The notes under the pieces: generated by a model
The model's input: the letters and a program-made list of their open reading frames with translations, nothing else
Databases searched by the model: none
What the model was told of the DNA's origin: nothing
Part shown: piece by piece, positions 1 to 9,080 of the stretch
Layout of the letters: each line of letters opens with the position of its first letter
How positions within the stretch are numbered: the stretch's first letter is position 1
Program-made: the position numbers and the translations under genes
Virus record (IMG/VR): IMGVR_UViG_3300007071_000003
Location: 1 to 42,404 of that record
Source of the DNA: a virus
Length of the DNA stretch: 42,404 nt
Strand: one strand, 5' to 3'

Positions 1-60
1 ACATACTGCTATGCAACATACTGCTACAGGACATACTCCTACGTCACATGCTGCTATACG
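1..60. repeat. Four tandem 15-bp degenerate repeats at left edge
   Basis: Positions 1-15, 16-30, 31-45 and 46-60 are four head-to-tail 15-mers. Each begins ACAT, and most continue as ACATACTGCTA. The last overlaps the endolysin stop codon (54-56). The array probably continues beyond the window edge. Its function is unknown; it could be an iteron-like site or simple spacer expansion. Similar 15-bp units occur in other gene spacers (27157-27201 and 30399-30428). Confidence 0.75.
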
Positions 61-1283
61 GAATTAATTATTTGATTTGCTATCTGGATAATCCGCTGCC
101 CGTAGGTTTTCCCCGGCACGGCCCACTTTCCGTTTAAATCAATCCACCGCGGTGCACTTCCGTGCAATTGAAGTGGTAATGCGCGATACGACAGCGCCTC
201 GTCGATACATGCTTGCTGCTCATTAGAGCGGCGGTCTTTGGGGAGCGCATAGGCCAATAAGCGCCCCAAATGCGCCCGAACCGCATGTTCGTATGATGGA
301 AATGATACACCGTACACCCACTTATTGCGTTGTGGGTCGTATTGCCATAACGGGTCTTCACGCGGAGCCACACTTGCAGCGCCGGTTACACCGATACCGG
401 CAAGGTTGTGGCGCGGCGGTTGTGACCAGAACGATGTCAAGCTGCCCGTCTCGTGGATCATCTGCGCGATTGCACAGAGCCAATCCACGCCGACAACGGT
501 ACCGACATCGGCATATGTTTCGACAATATGTCGGATTGTCTCCGACGGTAGCGTGCGGTACGGGCGGGCGATGAGTAACCCGACGGCGGCGTTTATGGCC
601 CGCTCACGGGGGATGATTGGTACGCCGATGATCGGGGTCGTTTCGGGATACGCAACAACGGTACCTTGCACACTGCTTTGGTTGTTCTGCACACCGTCCC
701 GCCCACCGCTCTGCGCCTCGTTCTGCTCACTACCTTGCGCACCATCATTCTGTGCGTTGCCGTGCGGGGTCGCAAATGTTGTTTGCACCCATAGCGCCAG
801 CGGGGACGGGATGTCGGCAAGAGCGGGTTTCCATTCAAACCACCGATTGCCAGGGCAGGTGGTTTGCCCCAACTCGCGATGCCCAACAACCGTCGCCGTT
901 GGAAAAAGGTTCTTAGCAAAAGCAACGGCTACTTTGGTTGCCGCAAGCCACGCCTCGTCAGGGATGGTGTCAATGAAATTATCGGCCAAACAGATGTGGA
1001 ATGAATGATGGTTATGATTGGCCACACCCGCGCCGATAATCCACGGGTCGTTGACAAGATTAATACTGATCGATCCGTCAACCTCACGTTGCAAAATCAT
1101 ATGATAGCCGGCGGCGTTGTATGCCGGCCATCGACCGCGATGAAAATTGTAGATAGCACGCACGGCGTCGCCGAGACGATAGCTGGCCGCTGCATGGTGG
1201 ATGACGATATAGTTTGTCACGGTACGGCGGGGGTTGCGCGCCGTCCAGTAGGTCGTGGCATAGGTGATCGGGTATGTTGTCAT
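54..1283 (-). CDS. Two-domain endolysin: N-acetylmuramoyl-L-alanine amidase plus glucosaminidase-like domain
   Basis: This protein probably degrades host peptidoglycan at lysis. Residues about 20-150 match the Amidase_2/PGRP fold: the zinc ligands appear as H29 (IHHAA), H135 and C143 (GHRELGQTTCPG), with the same 8-residue His-Cys spacing as T7 lysozyme. A Gln/Gly/Ser/Asn-rich linker (about 172-210) follows. Residues about 225-409 resemble the glucosaminidase/lysozyme-like family, with a likely catalytic Glu278 in AQMIHETGSL, then NLAGIGV and a GKWAVPGKTYGQ segment. The start has a strong AGGAGGG site. It is the last gene of the minus-strand block, just after a membrane coiled-coil gene, which fits a lysis position. 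No signal peptide is visible, so export would need a holin. The amidase call is firm; the exact bond cut by the C-terminal domain is inferred. Confidence 0.88.
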   Translation of the reverse strand: MTTYPITYATTYWTARNPRRTVTNYIVIHHAAASYRLGDAVRAIYNFHRGRWPAYNAAGYHMILQREVDGSISINLVNDPWIIGAGVANHNHHSFHICLADNFIDTIPDEAWLAATKVAVAFAKNLFPTATVVGHRELGQTTCPGNRWFEWKPALADIPSPLALWVQTTFATPHGNAQNDGAQGSEQNEAQSGGRDGVQNNQSSVQGTVVAYPETTPIIGVPIIPRERAINAAVGLLIARPYRTLPSETIRHIVETYADVGTVVGVDWLCAIAQMIHETGSLTSFWSQPPRHNLAGIGVTGAASVAPREDPLWQYDPQRNKWVYGVSFPSYEHAVRAHLGRLLAYALPKDRRSNEQQACIDEALSYRALPLQLHGSAPRWIDLNGKWAVPGKTYGQRIIQIANQIINSV

Positions 1284-1344
1284 GATCCCTCCTTAGTTAC
1301 TCGGCCATAGACAATCAACCGATGGGTGTTTGGGTGTTGTGTTA

Positions 1345-1914
1345 TCAAGTAGAAGAGGTCTCCGGCAGACCGTTTTCCTCGGCGCCATCCTCGATGATAA
1401 TATCGGTTTTTCGGCGTTTATGCAGCAAGCCGCGCAGCGCGTCGTTCTCATCTTTCAACTGTTGAAGTTTCTTCTGAAGTGTTTCGTACTCAATTAATAA
1501 TTGTTGGTACCGCGCGTTAAGGACAGCGTATTCAGAGAAGAGTTCGTTATACCGATCACGATACGTGGCCACCTCTTGACGTAACGTGCGCGTCACATCC
1601 TCAAGCTCACGGTGCAGTTCGGTTAATCGTCCCTCGTATTCGGCAACTAAGGCAATCCGCTCATTGGCCCACGTGCGGCGTTCGTCGTTCAGTACTTTTG
1701 AGAGTTCGTCATACTGCTGTTCAAGATATTGCACACGATCACGCAACTGTTGAATGTTGGCTGCCGCCGTATCAAGCAAAATGCGCCACTCATCGACTTT
1801 ATGTCGTAATACCGATTTCTGCCGCTCGGCACGATAGGAGAAATATGCGGCAATCACCGCGCCGGCTGTCGAAATCAAAGCGGTAATGACTGTAACCATC
1901 CATTCGACGCTCAT
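1345..1914 (-). CDS. Membrane-anchored coiled-coil protein, possible lysis accessory
   Basis: The protein has 189 residues. Residues about 5-27 form one hydrophobic transmembrane segment (WMVTVITALISTAGAVIAAY), followed by basic residues and a coiled coil of about 130 residues rich in Leu, Glu, Gln and Arg. The C-terminal tail is polar. I chose the ATG at 1914 because GAGGAAG precedes it. A longer frame from an ATG at 1974 overlaps the portal stop (TAATG) and could be used by translational coupling. Its position immediately before the endolysin suggests a role in lysis, similar in layout to inner-membrane spanins, but no outer-membrane partner was found. A virion role cannot be excluded. Confidence 0.6.
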   Translation of the reverse strand: MSVEWMVTVITALISTAGAVIAAYFSYRAERQKSVLRHKVDEWRILLDTAAANIQQLRDRVQYLEQQYDELSKVLNDERRTWANERIALVAEYEGRLTELHRELEDVTRTLRQEVATYRDRYNELFSEYAVLNARYQQLLIEYETLQKKLQQLKDENDALRGLLHKRRKTDIIIEDGAEENGLPETSST

Positions 1915-1973
1915 ACTTCCTCTGGTACCGTTTCCACCGGAGCCAACGCCACCGCGCACTCTCGTACCGTGCA

Positions 1974-3458
1974 TTACGGGGCGTCGGCATCCGCACTATC
2001 GGCTGCATCGTTCGGCGCGTTGGTTTGCTGTTCATTGCTCTGTTCACTGCGCTGCTCACTACGCTGCTCACTGCTCACGTCGAGCAATTGCGCATCTTCT
2101 TGCTCACGTCGCAAGCGTTCGCTCCGATAATCAACCCCGTACAAACCGGCAACCGTGGCCCGCGAGATAACACCGATGTTAAACATTGTCTCGGCGTACT
2201 GTAGCAGTTGGTTCGTATCGGCCACGCGCACCGGCAAGAACTCCGGCTTGGGTACGCGGGTAAATCCGTTGGCGCCGGCCACGTCACGGTACACGTGATA
2301 TACCCATTGGATCATATCACGCTGGATGTGGCGCACGAGCGCTAAGAAGCCCAACGCGGCAAACTGGTTGTCTGCTGAGTTGCTACGCTCCGTCTCGCCA
2401 ACTAACAAGATACGCGGAAATCCCAACCCAACGAGAATATCTCGATGCACGGTGTCGTACTTGGCCGGATCGAGTAGCCCCTTGTAATCGGGTAATATCC
2501 ATGAAATCTCCACCGTGTGATTGGTCACAATGTTAAACACCGCATTCTCGTTACTGGCCTTTTCCAACTCTGCCTTTAACGCCTCAATATCGCTATCATC
2601 CGCGGGGAACGCATCGTTGCCGACTTTAGCGTGTCGGAATGCCTCAATCATACGCGATGAAATAGCCGTGTCCAACCGTTGCAACATGTACTTACGAGCA
2701 AGCGCGCCGAGCACGGGCTGTAAGAACGGCTGTGGGTAGGTTGCCTGTGGTAAGAGGTTACGGTAGATGATGTATCCGTTGTACGGTAGCGCCGTCTCCC
2801 CGCGGCGAATGGCGGCAACATAATCAGGGAACCGCTCTACCAATTCCCGATAGCGAGCTGGATCACGCCGCCCGTCGGGGAACGTCCCTTTGCTCTCGAC
2901 AAACGCAATATCTTCAGACGGGATACGTAGATAAGCCATCGGCTGCGCGCCGAACACCGGCGGGTAAAAGTCGAATTGCAGCGGATCGCGTAACCAGAAC
3001 GACGCCGGCACAACGTATCGTGTGCGGGTACGCACGTTGGGTAGGCGCGTCCCCATCACCCGCTGTAGCTCGTACTGCGGGATCGCCATACCGTCAACAA
3101 GATACCCGATGATGACGGCGTGCATGATGTCGTTGATCCGCTCGGCCACGGCATTAAACACGTCATACGTTGTACTATCCGGCGTATCGCCGCCAAAAAG
3201 GGCCACATCGGTATTGACCAACCCCGACGCGGCAAGGTCGGCAATCCGTTGAATAACCGTACTCATGTGCGGGTCATTCTGGTAATACCATCGACATGCT
3301 TGCACAATTTCGCGATAGGATTTTGGTTGATCGCTTGCCAGAGCAAAACCTGCAACAATGTTCGGTATAGGGGCCGGCCCGCCGGCAACGGCTACCATGC
3401 GCCCAACACCGTATGCGCTGCCATACGCACTGCCATACGTGTATGTTCCGGTTATCAT
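1974..3458 (-). CDS. Portal protein
   Basis: This is the probable dodecameric portal through which DNA enters the capsid (494 residues). It follows the large terminase directly, sharing an ATGA overlap (start 3458, terminase stop 3455-3457), and GGGGAG precedes the start. Portal-like features include an N-terminal helical stretch with YREIVQACRWYYQNDPHM, a central region with WLRDPLQFDFYPP and YNGYIIYRNLLPQATYP, and a stretch with ISWILPDYKGLLDPAKYDTV and GFPRILLVGETERSN typical of portal clip/stem regions. The N-terminus has YGSAYGSAYG repeats, and the C-terminus is a low-complexity Ser/Glu/Gln/Arg then Asp/Ala tail. A longer frame reaches 3590 but lies inside the terminase and has no better start. 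Confidence 0.8.
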   Translation of the reverse strand: MITGTYTYGSAYGSAYGVGRMVAVAGGPAPIPNIVAGFALASDQPKSYREIVQACRWYYQNDPHMSTVIQRIADLAASGLVNTDVALFGGDTPDSTTYDVFNAVAERINDIMHAVIIGYLVDGMAIPQYELQRVMGTRLPNVRTRTRYVVPASFWLRDPLQFDFYPPVFGAQPMAYLRIPSEDIAFVESKGTFPDGRRDPARYRELVERFPDYVAAIRRGETALPYNGYIIYRNLLPQATYPQPFLQPVLGALARKYMLQRLDTAISSRMIEAFRHAKVGNDAFPADDSDIEALKAELEKASNENAVFNIVTNHTVEISWILPDYKGLLDPAKYDTVHRDILVGLGFPRILLVGETERSNSADNQFAALGFLALVRHIQRDMIQWVYHVYRDVAGANGFTRVPKPEFLPVRVADTNQLLQYAETMFNIGVISRATVAGLYGVDYRSERLRREQEDAQLLDVSSEQRSEQRSEQSNEQQTNAPNDAADSADADAP

Positions 3459-6133
3459 GTAGTCTCCCCTTGTGTCGTACCACCTGCTGCACCACCGGCG
3501 GTGGACGGTAGAGAACGAAAGACGCCAACGGGTTTTGGTAATGATCGTCGGTAAAGGCGCATTTCGGATTGCCGTTCGGCCATTGCCCAACAGATAAATG
3601 CAGCAAAGATGTGATCGTTGGGTGACGCGCCGGTACCGCTTTCACCGAGGATATAGTAGCTATCGGCACCACTTGCCGTAGAGCGCCTGGTAATACGCTC
3701 CAGCTCGCTCACCGCCTCAAAGTCAATATCAGAGAAGACAAGGCGCTTGTCTTGAATGGCCCGAATGAGGTGCAACGCACCGATGGTCTTTGTTGGCGCT
3801 GTGTTTTCAATATCCGTAGCCACCCGCTCATTGAATACAACGGGTAGGATAATGTCACGGTAGCGAAACCCACGGTAGGCGTCGTTGTACAAAAGAGTGT
3901 GGATGATTTGTAGCCCACCACCGCCGGGGCCGGCGTCAATGGCAACCCGCGCCGGCTGGTAATGACGGATAAGTTCGTGAATGATGCGTTGCTGTAAATC
4001 AAAATCTATTTTCTGTAAGACAACACGGTATACGTGTCGCCAAACGTTATCATTTCCCCGTACCGTCACCACAATGACCGTTGGGTCAACATAACCGGTA
4101 TCGATACCAAACAGCACGACACCGTTTACTTGTGGTGGATCGAGGATCGTATCCCACACGAGACCATCTCGCACGTGATCGTTGGTATACCGATCCACGC
4201 GGAATGAGAATGGCTCGGTGTGAAACTGTTCACGTTGAATAACGCTAAATGACGGACGCCCGTGTTCGCCGAGTACCAACTGCCGGTACTCGTCACTCTC
4301 TTCACCACCGTACCGACGTAAGTTATCTACGTCCATGGCCCACGTGTAATACGGGTTATTGTGAGCCGGTACTTTGTACTGTGAATAGCCTGCGTAGGCC
4401 TGCGTTGCATAGTACAGCAGGCTGGTACGTAACCCGTTTGGTACGCCGGCGACAAGGATTCGCGCATTTGGTTCCCAGTCGTTCCAACAGTGGCTGGCTT
4501 GCGTCCAGGCATCAAGGCGGAAAAGTTGCGCTTCGTCTACCACGATAACGGGTACGTGGAGGCCAACAAGGTTTGCGTTATCCTTACCGGCGATCCGTGC
4601 GCGCACAAGTACCCGCGTACCGTCGGGCCATCGGTAGTCCAAAATACCCGCTTGTCGATTGACGCGGTTTTCCAAAAAGGGGGCGAGGATCGGTGACGTT
4701 GTAGAGCGCACAATCAACCGATCCCACAGCGGGGCCAACTGCGCCTCATTCGCCGTAAGGATTAGCAGCTCCTTAGTTTGCGGTAACTCGGTTGCGTGAT
4801 TAAGCACGGTGTAGAGGATTTTATCTTCTAACACAACCGAGTTGTGGCTGATAAACCAATCGGCAATATACGTGCGGTGTTGCGGTACGTCAATCGCATA
4901 TACGGGAACGGGTTTGGGCAACGCGGTAATACTGATAATTTCATCAAAGACGATGGTGTCGTTAAACATATCATCAGCCGGCGGCTCATCGACGTGTTTA
5001 ACTACGACACCGGCAAGGGGAACAGTACGATAAAAGCGGGCCACCGCCACCGGATGGTCGATGGTAATGATCATATGACGCGGCGCTTGTGTGTATGGTT
5101 CAATCCGGCACCATACCCCGATCCGTGCTAGCAGTACGCGAATGATGTCGGCATTGGCCTGATCGGGAATGATGAGGCGAATACTCGTCTTTTCAAGCGT
5201 GGCCCACTGTGCAAATAACCCGCTTAAGAAGGCGATCACGTGTTCAGTACATTCTCGTACTAACACCCCCGGCACTTCATACATATAGTGCGGGCGGCGA
5301 TAATTGCGCATCGGCAGCACTTGTGGTACTTGTTCCACATCGTAGGACAGCGCCGCGAGGGTGCCGTGGAGCGGCGGCTTTTCTCGGTCACGGTACCACA
5401 GGAGTAAATTAAGCGTATCTGCTTCACGCAGCGGCGTCATGCTATGTTGGTAGGCCAACCGACTAATGTCGTTCAGCACGTGCTCGTTCGCACACACCAA
5501 CAGCGAGCGTTTGCGCTTGTGTTCAACAAGTGCAAGATACCCCAACAAACGCCACTCATCCGCCGTTGTCACCTTCCCCGTACACCACGTATCGGGCTGT
5601 GCTGCGAGAATAGCAACACGCTGCCCCGCCTGAAGTAATTCTGTCGTCATATACCCCTGCGGGGTAAGGAATGGATGATCGCGTGTTGCGCTGGTGCGAT
5701 ACCCGCTTTTTGTCACAATCTCGTAAACAACGTGATCTCCGTCATAAGCGACGTATGCCGGCGAACGCACCAACGCGCCCTGCTCGTTCATCGCGTACAG
5801 CTCAACGAGTACACCGCGCGACTTATTCCGTCGATGCGCTTGCACAAGATCACCGATAGTTTTCCACCCGTCGGTGGTCAGAATGCGTGTTGTTTCCGGT
5901 TGACACTTTCCGATTGCTCGCCCCCCACGCAGAATGAGGCGCGGATTAGCAGAAGGTTGCAATGTGAGAACGTCTTTTTGATACCAACGGTACGTAAACG
6001 GTTTGGCTGGCCAGAGTTGTTTGCGCATCTGCCCGTCGCGAGTAGAGCGCATAAACTCGCCAAACCACACCGGATCGCTTAGGATTTCGATAAGTGCTTT
6101 ATCCCCGTCAGTAAGTTTTTGTTGTAATGCCAT
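3455..6133 (-). CDS. terL: Large terminase subunit (ATPase/nuclease) interrupted by an intein
   Basis: This is the packaging motor and headful or cos nuclease. The precursor has 892 residues; removing the intein (77-431) leaves about 537, normal for the family. The N-extein ends at RGGRAIGK and the C-extein resumes at Ser432, so splicing restores a Walker A motif GRAIGKS. Walker B is VPVIVVDEAQ (D533, E534). The RNase H-like nuclease has GIDTGYVDPT (D678), AIDAGPGGGG (D733) and a late NDH segment (PNDHIFAAF). It lies between the probable small terminase and the portal. AGAAG precedes the start. Unspliced protein should be inactive because the P-loop is broken. Confidence in the family and the intein is high. 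Confidence 0.93.
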   Translation of the reverse strand: MALQQKLTDGDKALIEILSDPVWFGEFMRSTRDGQMRKQLWPAKPFTYRWYQKDVLTLQPSANPRLILRGGRAIGKCQPETTRILTTDGWKTIGDLVQAHRRNKSRGVLVELYAMNEQGALVRSPAYVAYDGDHVVYEIVTKSGYRTSATRDHPFLTPQGYMTTELLQAGQRVAILAAQPDTWCTGKVTTADEWRLLGYLALVEHKRKRSLLVCANEHVLNDISRLAYQHSMTPLREADTLNLLLWYRDREKPPLHGTLAALSYDVEQVPQVLPMRNYRRPHYMYEVPGVLVRECTEHVIAFLSGLFAQWATLEKTSIRLIIPDQANADIIRVLLARIGVWCRIEPYTQAPRHMIITIDHPVAVARFYRTVPLAGVVVKHVDEPPADDMFNDTIVFDEIISITALPKPVPVYAIDVPQHRTYIADWFISHNSVVLEDKILYTVLNHATELPQTKELLILTANEAQLAPLWDRLIVRSTTSPILAPFLENRVNRQAGILDYRWPDGTRVLVRARIAGKDNANLVGLHVPVIVVDEAQLFRLDAWTQASHCWNDWEPNARILVAGVPNGLRTSLLYYATQAYAGYSQYKVPAHNNPYYTWAMDVDNLRRYGGEESDEYRQLVLGEHGRPSFSVIQREQFHTEPFSFRVDRYTNDHVRDGLVWDTILDPPQVNGVVLFGIDTGYVDPTVIVVTVRGNDNVWRHVYRVVLQKIDFDLQQRIIHELIRHYQPARVAIDAGPGGGGLQIIHTLLYNDAYRGFRYRDIILPVVFNERVATDIENTAPTKTIGALHLIRAIQDKRLVFSDIDFEAVSELERITRRSTASGADSYYILGESGTGASPNDHIFAAFICWAMAERQSEMRLYRRSLPKPVGVFRSLPSTAGGAAGGTTQGETT
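4841..5905 (-). mobile_element. Intein in terminase Walker A motif with degenerate LAGLIDADG domain
   Basis: The intein spans 355 residues of the terminase precursor (77-431). It starts with Cys77 (block A, CQPETTRILTTDGWKTIGDL). Block B contains TRDH (T150, H153), and the end reads YIADWFISHN followed by Ser432, giving the required penultimate His, terminal Asn and nucleophilic +1 residue. All splicing residues are therefore present. Between the splicing halves are two LAGLIDADG-like helices: LLGYLALVE near 197-205 and FLSGLFAQWA near 302-311. In both, the positions normally holding the catalytic Asp are changed (Val and Trp). The homing endonuclease is therefore probably dead while splicing is retained. 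Confidence 0.93.
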
Positions 6134-6171
6134 AGGCTTCTCTGTACAACGCCCACCACGTCTACACTATA

Positions 6172-6858
6172 TCAACTAGTGAGTTGCTCGTTGGCGTGTT
6201 GTGCCGTCTCGCCGGAGACAGAGCCGTCGCCTTCATTAACTGGATCATCATTGTTTACCGGATCATCGCCGATAACCAACACCGGCGGCGCGTTATTGGA
6301 CACCGTTTGCCCCGCCGTTGTCACCGTTACCGGATGACGGTACCGCCATGCTCGATCATGCGGTGGTAAATCGTCAAGCGTACCCTTTGCCGCACGTTGC
6401 ACACGTACCGGTTTTTCGCACGCGCTACACGTCACTTCGATCATAAATGCCGTATGATCGTGAACGGGCGCATACCGGAAGAGCATCACGCCACACCGCG
6501 GGCAGTACACACGCTGAATACGTTCATCAAGAAACTTTTTTGCATGGTCTTGCAACGAGGCAATGTACTGCGCCACCGAAACATCGTTATCTCCAACCCG
6601 CGTCTTGCGGTCAATCTTTAACTGTCGCTCGATCTCTTGACAACTTTTGATAAGCGACGTAATCGCCTGCGTGCGGCGTTGTAACTCCGTTGGGTCGTCA
6701 ACAGTAAGTAATTCGCGCTGCCAACGGCGGATAAGAACTTGATTGGCAATTAATTGCTCAAGGGCAATTCTGTCATTCGCGCTGTTAAGCGTGGAAAGGT
6801 CGTATTCCCGTTCATATTCTTCCAAAATCTTGCTAAACTCGGCATCGTATGTTGTCAT
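6172..6858 (-). CDS. Probable small terminase subunit with zinc ribbon
   Basis: The protein has 228 residues. Residues 1-115 are helical and charged, compatible with a DNA-binding oligomer. A four-Cys zinc ribbon follows: C119-x2-C122 (CPRC) and C144-x2-C147 (CSAC). The C-terminal 60 residues are rich in Pro, Asn, Asp and Gly and look disordered. It lies directly upstream of the large terminase, 38 nt away on the same strand, which is the classic place for the small subunit that recognises the packaging site. Sequence alone does not prove the family, because small terminases diverge strongly. GGGG precedes the ATG. Another nucleic-acid-binding zinc protein is the main alternative. Confidence 0.55.
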   Translation of the reverse strand: MTTYDAEFSKILEEYEREYDLSTLNSANDRIALEQLIANQVLIRRWQRELLTVDDPTELQRRTQAITSLIKSCQEIERQLKIDRKTRVGDNDVSVAQYIASLQDHAKKFLDERIQRVYCPRCGVMLFRYAPVHDHTAFMIEVTCSACEKPVRVQRAAKGTLDDLPPHDRAWRYRHPVTVTTAGQTVSNNAPPVLVIGDDPVNNDDPVNEGDGSVSGETAQHANEQLTS

Positions 6859-6884
6859 ATATACCCCAAAACCAACAAGAAAGC

Positions 6885-6944
6885 CCCCGCGTTTCCCAGA
6901 TAAACTGTACCATGCTGGTACTCATATCTGATAAAAACGCGAGG
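6885..6944 (-). terminator. Three-tier hairpin, terminator for the ribonucleotide reductase
   Basis: On the minus strand the outer stem pairs CCTCGCGTTT with AAACGCGGGG (one G-U). A middle stem pairs CAGATA with TATCTG, and an inner stem pairs GTACCA with TGGTAC around a 3-nt loop. The stem is followed by CTTTCTTGTTGGTTTT. It lies after the reductase stop and before the terminase gene. The GCGGGGGCTT end matches that of the terminator at 9127-9154. Confidence 0.7.
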
Positions 6945-6983
6945 AAAAAACACGATAGGACTGGTGATAAATGCAACTCAACC

Positions 6984-9035
6984 CTACCGAATAGGGCATA
7001 CACCACTTTCACAGTCGGCAAGGTCAACGTCGTTCAGCGCCGCGTTCGTCACCGATTGCGCGTCGCGGATATGCGAACGCAACTGCTCATACATCGCTTC
7101 ATTAATCTCTTCATATGGTGCTTGTACAAAGCCGTGATCCACGTGTCGCAAGAAAGAAACTGCCTTAATCGACGTAGTGTAGTGATCACGGAGCCACGCC
7201 TGAATATCCGGCAACTCGTGATCACGGTAGTACACGGTGACGCTCACCGAATTATCGGCCCACACCGTTTGCATAGTACGTACCGTTTCAAGTTGTGAGA
7301 TAGCGCTAAACTGCGCCGCCGTTGGCGTCGTTGTCGGTACACGGCATGGAAATGATACGACAACCGTTGACGTATCACAGCTACCGTCAAACTGCTTGCG
7401 GTACTCAATCGGGTATCCACGCTCACGACAATACGCAACGAGTGGGGATAACGCACTCATCGCTACACGGCGGATGTAGTGATGCGCAAATGCCGGATGC
7501 ACACCCGGCGTCACACCGGCAAGGAGGGAGAGTGTGCCCGACGGCTTGATGGTGGTCAGGCGAATACTTTCCGCCCACCCGCGTTTAGCACTGTACGCCG
7601 CGTCAAGGGCGCGCAAATAGCGATACGTCGGATCAAGCCATCCCCACTTCTCCCGCGCCTGTAATACCCCTGTTAAGCTCAATCCGATCCGCGCATTCCG
7701 CCGCACCACTTCGTTGCTCTTCGGATCGATATACGGTAACTGAGTAATCGCCTTTTGGATCTTGTACAGCAGATACGCACAATCGCGCAACTCACTTTCA
7801 CTACGGATGTTGGGCAAGACAATCTCGGCAAGGTTGCAGAACTCATAACTTTCGAGCGGGATTTCGCCACACGGGTTAATCCCCTCGGCAGTATCCCGCA
7901 TCGGCTCGCCGAGACGCCCCACCGAACGGGCAAGGTCAATATTCACCAATCCGTATGGCTCACCGTTGCCATAATACCCTTCCCAAAATACCGGATGTAG
8001 CTCATCAAGTGATGGCGTGATCACCGAGTTATTACTCATCGCTCGCCAATTTGGGATGGTACCTAAATCCCACCGTTTGGCATAGAGAAATGAGATGTCG
8101 GCAGGATCACCTAATGCAATCTCGGCAGAGCGGCGCACATTGCCGGCCACCACAATCTCGCCAAGGACGTTGGCAATATCTAACACGTCAATAGATGTGA
8201 GTTTTGTACCGGCCCGCCGATCAAGGATGGTACACACGTTTGTAATCCCACGAATAAGCGGTTCCGGCCCGCTTGCCACACCGCCAAATCCGGCAATCGG
8301 TTCACCGTGTGGACGGATAAGGATCGTTGAGTACGTAAACCCCTGCCCTGTAACAAAATAAGCATGTAGCACCCGCCGTACCAACTCCGTCCACCCCTCA
8401 CGACTATCGGGAACGATGAAATCGGCATCGGTGGTTTCGTGGTGCTCGATCCGCACGTTAGCGCGCACAGCAGGTAGTTCGTAGATGTGCCTGGCCTGTA
8501 CGCTAAAGCCAACCCCGCAGCCGAGCATGAGATTGTCAAAGAGATAACAGAAATCTTCAGGAGAGCGCACGGCGACATAGGCGCAATTGAGCAGCGAGTT
8601 CGCCCCATTGCGTTGAACAAATGACGTACCGAGTTGCCACAACATACGCCCCGCCGGTAGTGCGCGCAAATGAAACATGTGATCGAAGAGCCGCATCGCC
8701 TCTGCTTTGGTAAACCCCGCACCGATGGCTTGCGCGCCGAGAATAACGCGGCGGATGGTTTCCGGCCACGTTTCCAACTGCTGTGCGTCGTAGCGCAACG
8801 GCGGTAACGGTTCGTTTGCGCGGATAAGCGCACGTACCCGCTCACTCCACGTCGCCCCCGTTGCGCGCTCTATCTCATACCGCGCATATGTACGCAAGTA
8901 GACAATCTCACCTAACCCATTGAACCCCCACGGCGGCGTGCGATCACGATATTCTGCAACACATCGATCAAGAACCGCATCCAGCCGATCATCGGCAACG
9001 GTGAATGACGGGATGGTGCTGTCTCCGATGTACAT
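6984..9035 (-). CDS. nrdJ: Adenosylcobalamin-dependent (class II) ribonucleotide reductase
   Basis: This enzyme reduces ribonucleotides to deoxyribonucleotides using coenzyme B12, supplying dNTPs for phage replication. The layout fits the monomeric Lactobacillus-type triphosphate reductase. It has an NCAY cysteine (C151), the active-site NPCGEIPLE with thiyl Cys389 and Glu391, a partner Cys400, and a C-terminal redox pair C675-x4-C680 (CESGVCPIR). At 683 residues it is shorter than the 739 of the L. leichmannii enzyme. AAGGTGAT precedes the start. It sits inside the virion gene block but has its own promoter (9081-9109) and lies between two related terminators, so it appears independently transcribed. 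No thioredoxin is seen in the window, so host reductant is presumably used. Confidence 0.93.
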   Translation of the reverse strand: MYIGDSTIPSFTVADDRLDAVLDRCVAEYRDRTPPWGFNGLGEIVYLRTYARYEIERATGATWSERVRALIRANEPLPPLRYDAQQLETWPETIRRVILGAQAIGAGFTKAEAMRLFDHMFHLRALPAGRMLWQLGTSFVQRNGANSLLNCAYVAVRSPEDFCYLFDNLMLGCGVGFSVQARHIYELPAVRANVRIEHHETTDADFIVPDSREGWTELVRRVLHAYFVTGQGFTYSTILIRPHGEPIAGFGGVASGPEPLIRGITNVCTILDRRAGTKLTSIDVLDIANVLGEIVVAGNVRRSAEIALGDPADISFLYAKRWDLGTIPNWRAMSNNSVITPSLDELHPVFWEGYYGNGEPYGLVNIDLARSVGRLGEPMRDTAEGINPCGEIPLESYEFCNLAEIVLPNIRSESELRDCAYLLYKIQKAITQLPYIDPKSNEVVRRNARIGLSLTGVLQAREKWGWLDPTYRYLRALDAAYSAKRGWAESIRLTTIKPSGTLSLLAGVTPGVHPAFAHHYIRRVAMSALSPLVAYCRERGYPIEYRKQFDGSCDTSTVVVSFPCRVPTTTPTAAQFSAISQLETVRTMQTVWADNSVSVTVYYRDHELPDIQAWLRDHYTTSIKAVSFLRHVDHGFVQAPYEEINEAMYEQLRSHIRDAQSVTNAALNDVDLADCESGVCPIR

Positions 9036-9062
9036 ACATCACCTTGTAGATGGTTAGAGAAC

Positions 9063-9078
9063 ACCCGCTAACGCGGGT
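9063..9078. promoter_or_regulatory. Inverted repeat at predicted reductase transcription start, possible operator
   Basis: ACCCGC, loop TAAC, GCGGGT form a 6-bp inverted repeat. The predicted transcription start from the promoter at 9081-9109 falls near 9074, inside it. A repressor site is more likely than a full leader hairpin. The roughly 40-nt leader is far too short for a B12 riboswitch. Confidence 0.45.
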
Positions 9079-9080
9079 TT

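Noticed and set aside
325-1008. 227-codon plus-strand frame opposite the endolysin
   Set aside because: It is a shadow of the endolysin gene and lacks a ribosome site.
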